Source: Shewanella cutis (GTDB taxonomy: Bacteria > Pseudomonadota > Gammaproteobacteria > Enterobacterales > Shewanellaceae). Taken from it: a stretch of 64,000 nucleotides of DNA. The position numbers and the translations under genes were made by a program. The notes under the pieces are model-generated. The model ran no database searches, was not told where the DNA came from, and saw only the letters and a list, made by a program, of their open reading frames with translations. This document shows positions 1-9,084 of the stretch, piece after piece. Positions within the stretch are counted from its first letter, which is position 1. Every line of letters starts with the position of its first letter. Where the stretch lies: the NCBI RefSeq assembly GCF_022410515.1, contig NZ_JACSDI010000003.1:356637-420636 (forward strand), read 5' to 3'.

Positions 1-1
1 T

Positions 2-1987
2 AAAGAAGAAGAAGTGTTAGTGCGCAGTGCGATTGGTCAATTTGAAGGCTATATCAAGCTGAATAAGAAGATCCCGCCGGAGGTATTAACCTCACTTTCT
101 GGTATCGATGAAGCCGCGCGCCTTGCCGATACTATGGCGGCCCATATGCCACTCAAGCTTGAGGATAAACAATCTGTCCTTGAGATGACTAATATTGGCG
201 AGCGTCTGGAATATCTAATGGCGATGATGGAGTCGGAAATCGACCTGCTACAGGTTGAGAAACGCATCCGCACCCGCGTTAAAAAGCAGATGGAAAAAAG
301 CCAACGTGAGTACTATCTCAACGAGCAAATGAAAGCCATCCAAAAAGAATTGGGTGACTTAGATGAAGGCCATGATGAATTTGAAGTCTTAAATCGTAAG
401 ATTGAAGAAGCCAACATGCCAAGTGATGCCAAAGAAAAGGCCGTCGCTGAGCTGAACAAATTACGTATGATGTCACCGATGTCTGCCGAAGCGACCGTGG
501 TTCGTAGCTATGTGGATTGGATGACGTCTGTGCCTTGGAGCCAACGCTCTAAAATCAAACGCGATTTAGCTAAAGCCCAAGAAGTGCTCGATACTGACCA
601 TTATGGTTTAGAGAAAGTTAAAGATCGCATTCTGGAATATCTCGCGGTTCAAAGCCGTGTGCGTCAACTTAAGGGGCCAATTCTGTGTTTAGTTGGACCT
701 CCAGGTGTGGGTAAAACCTCATTGGGTCAATCAATTGCCAAGGCGACTGGTCGTAAGTATGTGCGTGTTGCTTTAGGTGGCGTGCGTGATGAAGCGGAAA
801 TCCGTGGTCACCGCCGTACTTACATTGGCTCTATGCCAGGTAAAGTCATCCAAAAAATGGCCAAAGTGGGCGTGAAAAACCCCTTATTCTTGCTGGATGA
901 AATCGACAAAATGAGTTCGGACATGCGTGGTGACCCAGCATCAGCACTGTTAGAGGTGCTTGATCCTGAGCAAAACGCGACCTTTAACGACCACTACCTC
1001 GAAGTCGACTACGACTTATCCGATGTGATGTTCGTGGCGACCTCTAACTCGATGAACATTCCAGGCCCGCTACTGGACCGTATGGAAGTGATCCGTCTGT
1101 CGGGTTATACCGAAGACGAGAAGCTGAATATCGCTAAGCAGCATCTCCTGACGAAACAAATCGAGCGTAACGGCTTAAAAGCCTCTGAAATTAAAGTCGA
1201 TGACAGTGCGATTGTCGGTATTATTCGCTACTACACTCGCGAGGCGGGCGTACGTTCACTCGAGCGAGAATTGTCGAAGATTTGCCGGAAGGTTGTGAAG
1301 ATGATCCTGCTCGACAAATCCGTCAAGTCAGTGACTGTGACAGCGGAAAACCTCAAGTCTTTCCTTGGTGTGCAGCGTTTTGACTATGGTAAAGCAGAAT
1401 CAAATAACCAAATCGGTCAAGTGACAGGTCTTGCTTGGACCGAAGTGGGTGGTGATTTACTGACCATTGAAGCGACGTCTGTGCCTGGTAAAGGCAAGTT
1501 AACTTATACAGGCTCCCTTGGCGATGTGATGCAAGAGTCGATTCAAGCAGCGATGACAGTTGTTCGCGCCCGTGCTGAGCAATTAGGTATCAATGGCGAC
1601 TTTTATGAGAAGCGTGATATCCACGTGCATGTGCCAGAAGGTGCGACACCCAAAGATGGCCCATCTGCGGGGGCGGCTATGTGTACTGCGCTTGTTTCAA
1701 GCCTCACAGGTAACCCTGTGCGTAGCGACGTGGCTATGACGGGGGAAATTACCTTGCGTGGTGAAGTATTACCTATCGGTGGTTTAAAAGAAAAACTGCT
1801 GGCGGCACACCGCGGCGGCATAAAATTGGTGCTTATTCCAAAAGAAAACGAGCGTGATTTGGAAGAAATTCCTGCCAATGTGATTGCTGATTTAGAAATT
1901 CGTCCCGTGCGTTGGGTCGACGAAGTGTTAAAACTGGCACTTGAAAGACCGGTTCAAGGCTTTGAAGTGGTTAAAAACTTGGCATAA
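2..1987 (+). CDS. lon: Lon ATP-dependent serine protease (3' part; 5' end outside window)
   Basis: Cytoplasmic AAA+ protease that unfolds and degrades misfolded and short-lived regulatory proteins. The reading frame is open from base 2, so the first part of the N-terminal substrate-binding domain is missing and the visible fragment is about 660 residues. What is seen: the end of the N-domain and its coiled coil, Walker A GPPGVGKT (bases 695-718), Walker B region FLLDEIDK, and the C-terminal protease domain. The catalytic serine lies in DGPSAG (codon 1664-1666) and the catalytic lysine in LKEKLL (codon 1793-1795), 43 residues apart as in E. coli Lon (S679/K722). The fragment aligns almost continuously with E. 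coli Lon as I remember it. hupB and ppiD follow, the same order as in E. coli. A LonC-like paralogue lies near the right end of the window. Confidence 0.97.
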   Translation, partial: KEEEVLVRSAIGQFEGYIKLNKKIPPEVLTSLSGIDEAARLADTMAAHMPLKLEDKQSVLEMTNIGERLEYLMAMMESEIDLLQVEKRIRTRVKKQMEKSQREYYLNEQMKAIQKELGDLDEGHDEFEVLNRKIEEANMPSDAKEKAVAELNKLRMMSPMSAEATVVRSYVDWMTSVPWSQRSKIKRDLAKAQEVLDTDHYGLEKVKDRILEYLAVQSRVRQLKGPILCLVGPPGVGKTSLGQSIAKATGRKYVRVALGGVRDEAEIRGHRRTYIGSMPGKVIQKMAKVGVKNPLFLLDEIDKMSSDMRGDPASALLEVLDPEQNATFNDHYLEVDYDLSDVMFVATSNSMNIPGPLLDRMEVIRLSGYTEDEKLNIAKQHLLTKQIERNGLKASEIKVDDSAIVGIIRYYTREAGVRSLERELSKICRKVVKMILLDKSVKSVTVTAENLKSFLGVQRFDYGKAESNNQIGQVTGLAWTEVGGDLLTIEATSVPGKGKLTYTGSLGDVMQESIQAAMTVVRARAEQLGINGDFYEKRDIHVHVPEGATPKDGPSAGAAMCTALVSSLTGNPVRSDVAMTGEITLRGEVLPIGGLKEKLLAAHRGGIKLVLIPKENERDLEEIPANVIADLEIRPVRWVDEVLKLALERPVQGFEVVKNLA

Positions 1988-2032
1988 CGCAAGAAATTGC
2001 GCTATCACGTTAAAAAAAATGAAAAAAGGGGC

Positions 2033-2060
2033 TTAACAAAGCGCAGACCTGTGGTAGCCT
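2033..2060 (+). promoter_or_regulatory. candidate hupB promoter
   Basis: TTAACA (2033-2038), a 16-bp spacer and an extended -10, TGG then TAGCCT (2055-2060). A 7-bp inverted repeat, CAGACCT/AGGTCTG (2044-2050 and 2061-2067), overlaps the -10. If used, the hupB leader would be about 180 nt. This is a pattern match only. Confidence 0.35.
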
Positions 2061-2246
2061 AGGTCTGTGGAGAGCCAGCTGCTCCAAGCCCTTGGCGCAA
2101 CTGGCTTTGAGCTGTATCCAGTTTTATTTCTTTGGTTTTCGAACTCAGCTTGAACTTTGAATTCAAGCTTGTTATAAAAGCCTCCGCAGACCGCTCTAGA
2201 GACGGATTTGGTTGCGGCGCAAAAAAATTACATTCAAGGGGATGAC

Positions 2247-2519
2247 ATGAACAAATCTGAACTAATCGAGAAAATCGCTTCTGGTGCTGACATTTCTAAA
2301 GCCGCTGCTGGCCGTGCACTGGATTCTTTTATCGCAGCTGTGACCGAAGGTCTGAAAGATGGCGATAAAATTTCTCTTGTTGGTTTTGGTACTTTTGAAG
2401 TGCGTGAGCGCGCTGAGCGTACTGGTCGCAACCCACAAACGGGTGAAGAAATCAAAATCGCAGCAGCAAAAATTCCAGCATTCAAAGCTGGTAAAGCTCT
2501 GAAAGACGCTGTCAATTAA
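2247..2519 (+). CDS. hupB: DNA-binding protein HU-beta
   Basis: Small histone-like nucleoid protein that dimerises and bends DNA non-specifically. The product is 90 residues, the standard HU length. It starts [11 protein letters not shown] and contains the HU beta-arm signature [18 protein letters not shown] with [14 protein letters not shown] at the C terminus. The ATG at 2247 is chosen over an upstream in-frame start because AAGGGG (2236-2241) is well placed in front of it and because HU proteins begin at this residue. It is monocistronic: a strong hairpin with a T run follows at 2559. Position between lon and ppiD is as in E. coli hupB. Confidence 0.97.
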   Translation: MNKSELIEKIASGADISKAAAGRALDSFIAAVTEGLKDGDKISLVGFGTFEVRERAERTGRNPQTGEEIKIAAAKIPAFKAGKALKDAVN

Positions 2520-2558
2520 TTTTTGATATCGTAGCCTTTGTAAGGCGTTCGTAATGAT

Positions 2559-2583
2559 AAGCACTGTTAAAACAGTGCTTTTT
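2559..2583 (+). terminator. Rho-independent terminator of hupB
   Basis: Perfect 10-bp arms AAGCACTGTT (2559-2568) and AACAGTGCTT (2571-2580) with a minimal loop and trailing Ts. Confidence 0.85.
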
Positions 2584-2683
2584 ACGAATTGAAAGTAATG
2601 GATTTTGAAGGTAAATTTCTACCATTACTTGGGGTTTTAGCACTTACCTGTGGTAGCGTCTGAATAATCCCTATAAATTACAG

Positions 2684-2715
2684 AAAGGCGCATCTCAACG
2701 TGATGCGCCTTTTTA
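2684..2715 (+). terminator. second hairpin with T run, just upstream of ppiD
   Basis: AAAGGCGCATC (2684-2694), loop of 7, GATGCGCCTTT (2702-2712), then TTATTTT. It has full intrinsic-terminator form, yet stands 30 nt before the ppiD start and about 100 nt after the hupB terminator. It may be a back-up terminator, an attenuator of ppiD, or the end of a short transcript starting near 2660. Confidence 0.7.
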
Positions 2716-2745
2716 TTTTGTTAATCGCAACGAGCGAGATATCTG

Positions 2746-4611
2746 ATGTTAGAAAAGATCCGCGATGGTTCGCAAGGCGTGATTGCTAAAGGCATTCTCG
2801 TACTTGTGATTTTATCTTTTGCATTTGCAGGCGTAAGTAGCTATTTAGGCTCAACCTCCGAAGTCCCTGCTGCAGAAGTCAACGGTGATAAGATCACTAA
2901 AGCCGAGTTAGAACAAGCCTATCAGAGCGAACGTGCTCGTATGGAACAACAACTGGGTGAAATGTTTGCTGCGTTATCTGCTGACGAAAGATACCTAGAA
3001 AGCATTAAGCAGAGCGTACTCGAACGTTTAGTGGCTGACAAACTAGTCGATCAAGCTGCCGCTGCGATGGGGTTGCGCATTTCTGACGAGCAAATTATTG
3101 AGGCGATTAAATCCGAGCCCGCTTTCCAAACAGACGGTAAATTTGATAACGAGCGTTATCAAGCCATTTTGCGCCAGTTAGGTTATCAACCACAAACCTT
3201 CAGAAGCATGATGCGTGTAGATATGACTCGTCGTCAGCTAACGGCAGCTTTGGTTGGTACTGAATTTGTTTTACCCGGTGAAGCAAAACAGCTAGCTGAG
3301 CTTCAAGGTCAAACTCGTGACATTCGTTATTTGGTCGTTGATTCAGCGCCATTCTTAGCCAATGCATCTGTAACCGATGAGCAAGTGAAAAGTTACTATG
3401 ACGCTAACCAAGGGCAATTTATGAGCCCAGAGAAGGTGAGCCTAGAGTATGTTGAATTAAATGCGGCGGATTTTGCCAAAGACAGTAAAGTGACTGAAGA
3501 AGAAGCGCAGACTTACTATGATGAGCATAAAGCCCAATACGTGTCTAACGAAAAACGTTTAGCTGCGCATATCTTAATTGCTCTTGGTAATGATGAGGCG
3601 GCCGCGAAAGCCAAAGCGGAAGATTTAGCTAAGCAACTCGATAGCGGTGCTGATTTTGCTGCGTTAGCCAAAGCGAACTCGGAAGATACCTTGAGTGCTG
3701 AGCAAGGCGGTAAATTAGACTGGTTTGAACCCGGTGTAATGGACCCAACATTCGATACTGCACTTTTTGCATTGCAAAAAGGTCAGCATTCAGGTGTAGT
3801 GAAAACTGATTTTGGTTTCCACATCATTAAACTGTTAGACATTCAGCCTGGTACCACTGTGCCATTTGCTGATGTCAAAACGAAGATTTTTGCTCAGTTG
3901 CAAGAGAAAAAAGCGGTAGATCAATTCTATAGCCTGCAAAGCAAACTGGCTGATACCAGCTACGAAGTACCTGATACCTTAGCCGAAACCGCAAAAGTGG
4001 TGGGTGTTGAGATAAAGACAACACCGCTATTTTCACGTGATGATGTGCCAGCGGCGCTGAATAAGCCCGATGTCGTTAAAGCTGCATTTTCAGACTCAGT
4101 GATGCGTCAAGGGCTAAACAGTGAAGTGATTGAGCTTGAGCCTAATCATGTAGTGGTTATTCGCATGAAAGAACATCACGATGCCGGTACTATGCCATTA
4201 GCAGAAGTGAAAGCAGGTATTGCGGAGCGTTTAAAGCAAGAACAAGCAAACGAAGCGGCCCGTGCTAAAGCTGAAGAGTTAATGGCGCAAGTGAAAGCGG
4301 GCGCTGCTGATGTGAGCTTAACCGCTAAGGCTAAATTGGGTCGTGGTGCGCAAGATGTCGATGCTGCTATTGTGGGTAAAGCCTTCCAAATGCCAACACC
4401 GAGTGCTGCGCCAGTAGTAGGTACTGTTGGTTTAGCAAACGGTTACGCTGTGGTAGCTCTGGATAAAGTCAATGCGGCAGATTCTGTTAGTGATGAATTA
4501 GTCAATGCGCTTAAACAACGCTTAAATGCACAATACAGCGAAGCGGATTACCGTGGTTTGATTGAGTCACTTAAAGCAAATGCGAAAGTGCTCTATCCTG
4601 TAGAAGGTTAA
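2746..4611 (+). CDS. ppiD: periplasmic folding chaperone / parvulin-like protein PpiD
   Basis: Inner-membrane-anchored chaperone at the periplasmic exit of the SecYEG translocon. The 621 residues match E. coli PpiD in length (623). Seen: a short cytoplasmic N terminus MLEKIRDGSQG, one membrane segment (about residues 14-34, IAKGILVLVILSFAFAGVS), a SurA-N-like chaperone region (about 40-200), a parvulin domain (about 265-360, from RLAAHILIAL to FGFHIIKLLD) and a C-terminal helical region. PpiD parvulin domains are generally regarded as weak or inactive isomerases; I infer mainly chaperone activity. The gene stands alone between terminators, as in the lon-hupB-ppiD order of enterics. Confidence 0.95.
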   Translation: MLEKIRDGSQGVIAKGILVLVILSFAFAGVSSYLGSTSEVPAAEVNGDKITKAELEQAYQSERARMEQQLGEMFAALSADERYLESIKQSVLERLVADKLVDQAAAAMGLRISDEQIIEAIKSEPAFQTDGKFDNERYQAILRQLGYQPQTFRSMMRVDMTRRQLTAALVGTEFVLPGEAKQLAELQGQTRDIRYLVVDSAPFLANASVTDEQVKSYYDANQGQFMSPEKVSLEYVELNAADFAKDSKVTEEEAQTYYDEHKAQYVSNEKRLAAHILIALGNDEAAAKAKAEDLAKQLDSGADFAALAKANSEDTLSAEQGGKLDWFEPGVMDPTFDTALFALQKGQHSGVVKTDFGFHIIKLLDIQPGTTVPFADVKTKIFAQLQEKKAVDQFYSLQSKLADTSYEVPDTLAETAKVVGVEIKTTPLFSRDDVPAALNKPDVVKAAFSDSVMRQGLNSEVIELEPNHVVVIRMKEHHDAGTMPLAEVKAGIAERLKQEQANEAARAKAEELMAQVKAGAADVSLTAKAKLGRGAQDVDAAIVGKAFQMPTPSAAPVVGTVGLANGYAVVALDKVNAADSVSDELVNALKQRLNAQYSEADYRGLIESLKANAKVLYPVEG

Positions 4612-4682
4612 GAACAGAGGGATAACGCTCAGTTATCCCTTAATAGTGCCTTAACATGATGGTTTTGTTACTAAAAAGATAA

Positions 4683-4712
4683 AAAGGCCAAGTATTCACT
4701 TGGCCTTTCTAT
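4683..4712 (+). terminator. terminator of ppiD
   Basis: AAAGGCCAAGT (4683-4693), loop ATTC, ACTTGGCCTTT (4698-4708), followed by CTATTT. It lies between convergent ppiD and the Mop gene and may serve both. A second inverted repeat without a T run, AGGGATAAC/GTTATCCCT (4618-4640), directly follows the ppiD stop codon. Confidence 0.8.
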
Positions 4713-4777
4713 TTGTCTCTACGATGAATTGCTTAATGATGTTTGTTTAGCAAGCAGCAGAGATAATCATTATGGAT

Positions 4778-4990
4778 TTAATCATCAACGCCAATCATTA
4801 CACTGCTGGCTTTTATCAGCGCGTAGGCAGAATCTCCCACCTTTAAGTTTAAACGCTCACAGGAAGCTTTTGTGACGACAGAGGTTAATACCACGCCTGG
4901 TGCTAACTCGATGGTGACTTCATTGTTTACTGAGCCAATTTCAATCGCGGTAATTTTGCCACTTAGCGTGTTACGTGCACTGATCTTCAT
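4778..4990 (-). CDS. Mop/TOBE-domain molybdopterin (molybdate)-binding protein
   Basis: A 70-residue single-domain protein of the Mop (molbindin) type, a cytoplasmic oxyanion-binding fold that stores molybdate or tungstate as an oligomer. Seen: the opening MKISARNTLSGKI, the internal hydrophobic strand VTIELAPGVVLTSVVT, and the ending LKVGDSAYALIKASSVMIGV, all characteristic of the family. The whole protein is one Mop repeat; ModE and ModC carry this domain fused to other parts. AAGGAT precedes the ATG. It has its own short unit; no modABC genes are nearby, so its job in Mo homeostasis is inferred from family membership alone. Confidence 0.88.
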   Translation of the reverse strand: MKISARNTLSGKITAIEIGSVNNEVTIELAPGVVLTSVVTKASCERLNLKVGDSAYALIKASSVMIGVDD

Positions 4991-5059
4991 TTTTTATCCT
5001 TATTTAGTGTTTAAATACTCATGCTAGTCTAGCGTATTGTCAGCCATTTTCGGCAAATA

Positions 5060-5085
5060 AAAACGCCACCCGAGGGTGGCGTTTT
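5060..5085 (-). terminator. terminator of fabV (minus strand)
   Basis: Perfect 11-bp stem AAAACGCCACC (5060-5070) / GGTGGCGTTTT (5075-5085), loop of four. Read on the minus strand it is followed by TATTTG, downstream of the fabV stop. Confidence 0.85.
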
Positions 5086-5108
5086 ACATAAGTGATTAAA
5101 CTGTTTGA

Positions 5109-6311
5109 TTAAAGCTCAATCACATCGAACTCAACGTAGGGGTTTACGTCAGCGTCATAGTCGATGCCTTCGATACCAAAGCCGAATAACTTGATAAATT
5201 CGGCTTTATATTCTTGATAATCGGTCAGTTCTGACAGATTCTCTGTCGTTACCTGTGGCCACAGATCACGGCAATGCTGCTGGATATCTTCACGCAATTC
5301 CCAATCGTCTAGACGTAGACGGTTATCGCTGTCAGTTTCAGGTTTTGCACCATCGGCACGGAAAAGACGCTCGCTGAACATGCGATAGATTTGTTCCATA
5401 CAGCCTTCATGCAGGCCTTCTTGGCGCATTTTCTTAAACACCATCGCAATATATAGTGGCATCACTGGTATCGCAGAACTGGCTTGAGTGACAACGCTCT
5501 TAAGCACGGCAACGTTGGCGCTACCGCCTGTCACTGAAAGCTTGTCGTTTAAGGCTTTTGCAGCACGGTCTAAGTCCATTTTGGCTTTACCTAGTGCGCC
5601 ATGCCAGTAAATTGGCCAAGTTAGTTCAGTACCAATGTAGCTATAAGCAACGGTTTTACAGTTGTCGCTCAATACGCCAGCTTCAGCGAGCGCGTTAATC
5701 CACAATTCCCAATCTTGGCCGCCCATTACAGTAACAGTATCGGCAATTTCTTGTTCTGTAGCAGGTTCTACTATGGCTTCAATAATGCAGTCTTTATTGG
5801 TGTCTACCGCTGTTGCAGTGTAAGTCTCACCAATTGGTTTGAGCGCTGAGCGCACCACCTCGCCAGAATCTGGCAGTTTACGTACTGGCGATGCTAATGA
5901 ATACACCACCATATCCACTTGACCTAAGTCTTGTTTGATTAGCTCAATGACTTTTTGCTTGGCTTCATGGCTAAAGGCATCGCAGTTAATGCTTTTAGAA
6001 TATAAGCCTTCAGCTTTAGCAAACTTATCAAAGGCGGCAGAGTTGTACCAACCTGCAGTACCAGGTTTAGCTTCGGTACCTGGTTTTTCGAAGAACACGC
6101 CAATTGTGGCTGCCTCGCTACCAAAAGCGGCGGCAATACGAGAAGACAGGCCGTAACCACTGGATGAACCAACAACAAGCACTTTTTTCGGGCCGTTGGC
6201 GATTTTGCCTTTGGCTTTGGTCAAGGCAATTTGTTCTTGGACGTTAGCTTCACAACCAACGGGATGAGTGGTGGTACAAATGAATCCACGAATTTTGGGT
6301 TTGATAATCAT
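5109..6311 (-). CDS. fabV: enoyl-ACP reductase (NADH) FabV
   Basis: Catalyses the last, NADH-dependent reduction of each fatty-acid elongation cycle in the cytoplasm. The 400-residue length is that of the FabV family and much longer than FabI. The start at 6311 ([20 protein letters not shown]) is preferred over an in-frame ATG 60 bases upstream because it gives the conserved FabV N terminus. Seen: nucleotide-binding loop GSSSGYG (residues 48-54) and the active site Tyr235-X8-Lys244 ([10 protein letters not shown]), the same numbering as reported for Yersinia pestis FabV. FabV enzymes are known to be far less sensitive to triclosan than FabI. It lies 105 bp downstream of sapF on the same strand with no obvious terminator between, so some co-transcription is possible. 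In E. coli the neighbour of sapF is fabI. Confidence 0.95.
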   Translation of the reverse strand: MIIKPKIRGFICTTTHPVGCEANVQEQIALTKAKGKIANGPKKVLVVGSSSGYGLSSRIAAAFGSEAATIGVFFEKPGTEAKPGTAGWYNSAAFDKFAKAEGLYSKSINCDAFSHEAKQKVIELIKQDLGQVDMVVYSLASPVRKLPDSGEVVRSALKPIGETYTATAVDTNKDCIIEAIVEPATEQEIADTVTVMGGQDWELWINALAEAGVLSDNCKTVAYSYIGTELTWPIYWHGALGKAKMDLDRAAKALNDKLSVTGGSANVAVLKSVVTQASSAIPVMPLYIAMVFKKMRQEGLHEGCMEQIYRMFSERLFRADGAKPETDSDNRLRLDDWELREDIQQHCRDLWPQVTTENLSELTDYQEYKAEFIKLFGFGIEGIDYDADVNPYVEFDVIEL

Positions 6312-6416
6312 GTTTAAGCTTCTTCTATCAAAATGACCAATAGGATAAATACTTCGGCAACTAAATGGCATCTATTTTTAGCCAATTTACCTGAATATTT
6401 AAGTGGTTGGAGCAGT

Positions 6417-7202
6417 TTAACGTTTGTGAACAAACAGGCTCTGCTCCTGAACAAGCCTTTGGGTATATTCATGCTGAGGCGAATTAAATATCTGTTCTGT
6501 AGGGGCTTTTTCAACCATTACCCCTTTGTGTAATACCATAATTTTATCGCTAACATGGCGAATAATATTAAGGTTATGGGACACGAAAATGTATGACAAA
6601 CCTAGGTCTTTTTGCAATTTCAGCAACAAATTGAGGATTTGCGAGCGGACAGAGAGATCCAAAGCGGTCAGGGCTTCATCGGCGATAATGATTTTTGGGT
6701 TGAGCATGAGTGCTCGCGCTACGGCGACCCGTTGTTTTTGACCTTCAGAAATCATATGCGGATAAAAGTCAGAATGCTCGGGTAATAAACCAACTTTTCT
6801 TAGTGTGTCAATTACTTGAGTGTTACGCTCTTTCGCGGATAGCTGAGTATTGAAGCGTAAAGGTTCATCGAGCAATTGGCCAATAGTCAGTCTTGGGTTG
6901 AGCGACGTATTAGGGTCTTGGAAAATCATCCGAATGAGGCGGCAGCGTTGTTTGATATTGCGGCTATCTAAAGCTTCGCCTTCGAAATAAATTTCACCGC
7001 CGCTGCGAGGTTCAGCGCCCACTAAAATGCGTGCTAAGGTACTTTTACCTGAGCCCGCTTCACCCACGATAGCCAAGGTCTCACCGCGATTCAGCTCGAA
7101 CGAGACCGGTGCGAGGGCATCGTTATATTGGCGGGTAAAACCCTTATAACCGGTGTCATATCTTTTAAAGAGATCGTTAACTTTAAGCAGTGGGGTCGTC
7201 AT
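6417..7202 (-). CDS. sapF: peptide ABC transporter ATP-binding protein SapF
   Basis: One of the two ATPases of the Sap importer (antimicrobial peptide resistance/peptide uptake), at the cytoplasmic face of the inner membrane. With the ATG at 7202 (MTTPLLKVNDLFKRY) it is 261 residues; this start gives a 20-nt overlap with sapD, whereas a further upstream ATG at 7238 would overlap by 56 nt. Seen: Walker A GEAGSGKST (47-55, Lys53), signature SEGQKQRVAVARAL in place of LSGGQ, Walker B IIIADEAL, and switch His in FVSHNLNII. Its Walker A lysine is intact, unlike partner SapD. Last gene of sapABCDF. Confidence 0.93.
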   Translation of the reverse strand: MTTPLLKVNDLFKRYDTGYKGFTRQYNDALAPVSFELNRGETLAIVGEAGSGKSTLARILVGAEPRSGGEIYFEGEALDSRNIKQRCRLIRMIFQDPNTSLNPRLTIGQLLDEPLRFNTQLSAKERNTQVIDTLRKVGLLPEHSDFYPHMISEGQKQRVAVARALMLNPKIIIADEALTALDLSVRSQILNLLLKLQKDLGLSYIFVSHNLNIIRHVSDKIMVLHKGVMVEKAPTEQIFNSPQHEYTQRLVQEQSLFVHKR

Positions 7203-8190
7203 TTGTCGTTTCACCGTGGTAAGGGAAATGGCAGGCAAAGTAGCGGTCTCTCGAATGACTTAAACTTGGCTGATTAACACATTTCTTTTGCGCTTCTGGG
7301 CATCTTGGCCCCAAGCGACAACCAATTGGCAGATGTTGCAAAGCGGGTGCAGATCCTGGCAGCGTAGGCATAATCGCTTTGTGCGCCTCTATCCCCGAGT
7401 AATCAGGCATATTATCTAATAACGCCTTAGTGTAGGGATGATAGGGCTGATTAATCAGTTCATCCGTTGGGCCGGACTCCATCACTTGGCCGCAATAGAG
7501 CACGGATAAGTGATCGCACCACTGGGCTAGGGTTTCAAGCTCGTGACTAATGATTAAAATCGACACGTTTTGCAATTGGTTGAGCTGCGACAATAGGCGG
7601 AAAATTTGTGCTTGAGTGCTGAGTTCCATCGAGTTTGTCGGCTCGTCAGCAATCAATAATCTTGGCTGGTTAGCAATCGCCATGGCGATCATCACTTTTT
7701 GACATTCGCCCTCTGACAACTCCCAAGCGTAGCTGGACATGACTTTTTGCGGATTTTTAATGCCGACTTTGTGAAGCCACTTTTGCGCCGTGAGCTTGGC
7801 ATGTTTATGCTTTTGCCAAAAAAAGGCCTTAGGATTTTTCGGCATCGCTTGCATAAGCTGACTGCCTACAGTTTGCGAAGGATCAAGGCTGCCTGAAGGG
7901 TCTTGGAAGATCATCGCCATATCCGAACCCATCAGATTACGGCGCTCCTTTGAACTCATGGCCATCAGATTATTACCATCCCACATCATGCGGTCGGCTG
8001 TAATGGTCCAGTTGGGGCCTGGGATCCCAAGAATTGCTCTGGCAAGCAGGCTGCGTCCTGAGCCTGATTCCCCCACTAAACCGTGGATTTCACCGGCATT
8101 GAGGGTCAAGCTCACTTTCTCAAGGGCCCGCACTTTGCCGTGGGGCGTGTCGAGTTCAATGGTCAGGTTTCTAACGTCGAGTAATGGCAT
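7183..8190 (-). CDS. sapD: peptide ABC transporter ATP-binding protein SapD, Walker A Lys replaced by Arg
   Basis: Second ATPase of the Sap transporter; in E. coli SapD (TrkE) also supports Trk potassium uptake. 335 residues. Seen: Walker A GESGSGRS (40-47) with Arg46 where E. coli SapD has Lys; the codon reads CGC, so it is unambiguous in this sequence. Also seen are signature-region LSEGECQKVMIAMAIA (as divergent as in E. coli SapD), Walker B RLLIADEP, and the C-terminal oligopeptide-ABC extension with the cysteine pattern GCRLGPRCPEAQKKC ... FACHFP. Four bases separate its start from the sapC stop. What the Arg does to ATP hydrolysis is not known to me; SapF may carry the main catalytic activity. 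Confidence 0.94.
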   Translation of the reverse strand: MPLLDVRNLTIELDTPHGKVRALEKVSLTLNAGEIHGLVGESGSGRSLLARAILGIPGPNWTITADRMMWDGNNLMAMSSKERRNLMGSDMAMIFQDPSGSLDPSQTVGSQLMQAMPKNPKAFFWQKHKHAKLTAQKWLHKVGIKNPQKVMSSYAWELSEGECQKVMIAMAIANQPRLLIADEPTNSMELSTQAQIFRLLSQLNQLQNVSILIISHELETLAQWCDHLSVLYCGQVMESGPTDELINQPYHPYTKALLDNMPDYSGIEAHKAIMPTLPGSAPALQHLPIGCRLGPRCPEAQKKCVNQPSLSHSRDRYFACHFPYHGETTNDDPTA

Positions 8191-8193
8191 AGG

Positions 8194-9084
8194 TTAGTTT
8201 CTGATGGGCGCAAGCGCCGATCTTAAGCCATCGCCAACCAAGTTAATGGCAAGCACACTAAAGAGAATCGCAAGCCCTGGAATCGTCACAGTCCAAGGTG
8301 CGGTGAGTAAATTATCCATGCCTTGCGCCACCATCGCCCCCCATTCTGGGCTTGGGGCTTGAGCGCCAAGGCTTAAAAAGCCAAGTGCGGCAATATCTAA
8401 AATGGCAGCAGAGATGGCTAAGGTGGTTTGAATAATCACTACCTCCCATACGTTTGGCATAATCACATACCAAAAAATCTGTAGCGAATTGGCACCATCC
8501 AAACGGGCCGCGGTAACATACTCTTTTTGTAATTCTTCATGAACCGATTGATGAATTGAGCGCACAAACTGTGGCGTTAAGGCGATTCCTACCGCCCAAA
8601 ACACGTTTTCAAGCCCAGGGCCCATGACTGCAACCACTAAAATCGCCATCAGCAGTGAAGGGATGGAGAGCAGCGCATCGAGTAAATGGCCCAAAATACT
8701 GGATTTTAATCCACGCATCATTCCTGAAAGTGACCCGATGATAAATCCGGTAAATAAAGCTGTACCGACAATCATTAATGCCATACCAAAAGTCAAATGC
8801 GCGCCATGTAGCAGGCGGCTAAAAATATCGCGGCCAAGATCATCTGTGCCTAAAAAGTGCGATACAGTGCCGGAGGGATCCCAAGAGGGCGGTAATAATA
8901 GGGCGCGTGGATCTTGCGCCTCTGGCGCAAAGGGGGCAATGAGAGGACCAAAGAGGGTGAGCAGCAGCAAAAAAGCAATGGTCCATAGCCCTGCTAAGGC
9001 AAAAGGGTTTGCCGAAAAATTTTGCCAGACCCGCATCATAGGGGAGGCAATTTGATCTTCCTGATAAATTTTAACTAGAGGCAT
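8194..9084 (-). CDS. sapC: peptide ABC transporter permease SapC
   Basis: Inner-membrane permease of the DppC/OppC type, 296 residues, pairing with SapB. Seen: a cytoplasmic start, a first membrane helix LAGLWTIAFLLLLTLFGPLI, a periplasmic stretch with GTDDLGRDIFSRLLHGAHLT (the conserved DppC-type motif before the transport domain), several more membrane helices, and the EAA-loop region EYVTAARLDGANSLQIF followed by the C-terminal helices ending GDGLRSALAP. Its start overlaps the end of sapB by 14 nt, so translation is probably coupled. Confidence 0.94.
   Translation of the reverse strand: MPLVKIYQEDQIASPMMRVWQNFSANPFALAGLWTIAFLLLLTLFGPLIAPFAPEAQDPRALLLPPSWDPSGTVSHFLGTDDLGRDIFSRLLHGAHLTFGMALMIVGTALFTGFIIGSLSGMMRGLKSSILGHLLDALLSIPSLLMAILVVAVMGPGLENVFWAVGIALTPQFVRSIHQSVHEELQKEYVTAARLDGANSLQIFWYVIMPNVWEVVIIQTTLAISAAILDIAALGFLSLGAQAPSPEWGAMVAQGMDNLLTAPWTVTIPGLAILFSVLAINLVGDGLRSALAPIRN

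Noticed and set aside
4760..4775. Fur-box-like GATAATCATTAT
   Set aside because: It is placed at the 3' ends of two convergent genes with no promoter near it, so a regulatory role is unlikely.
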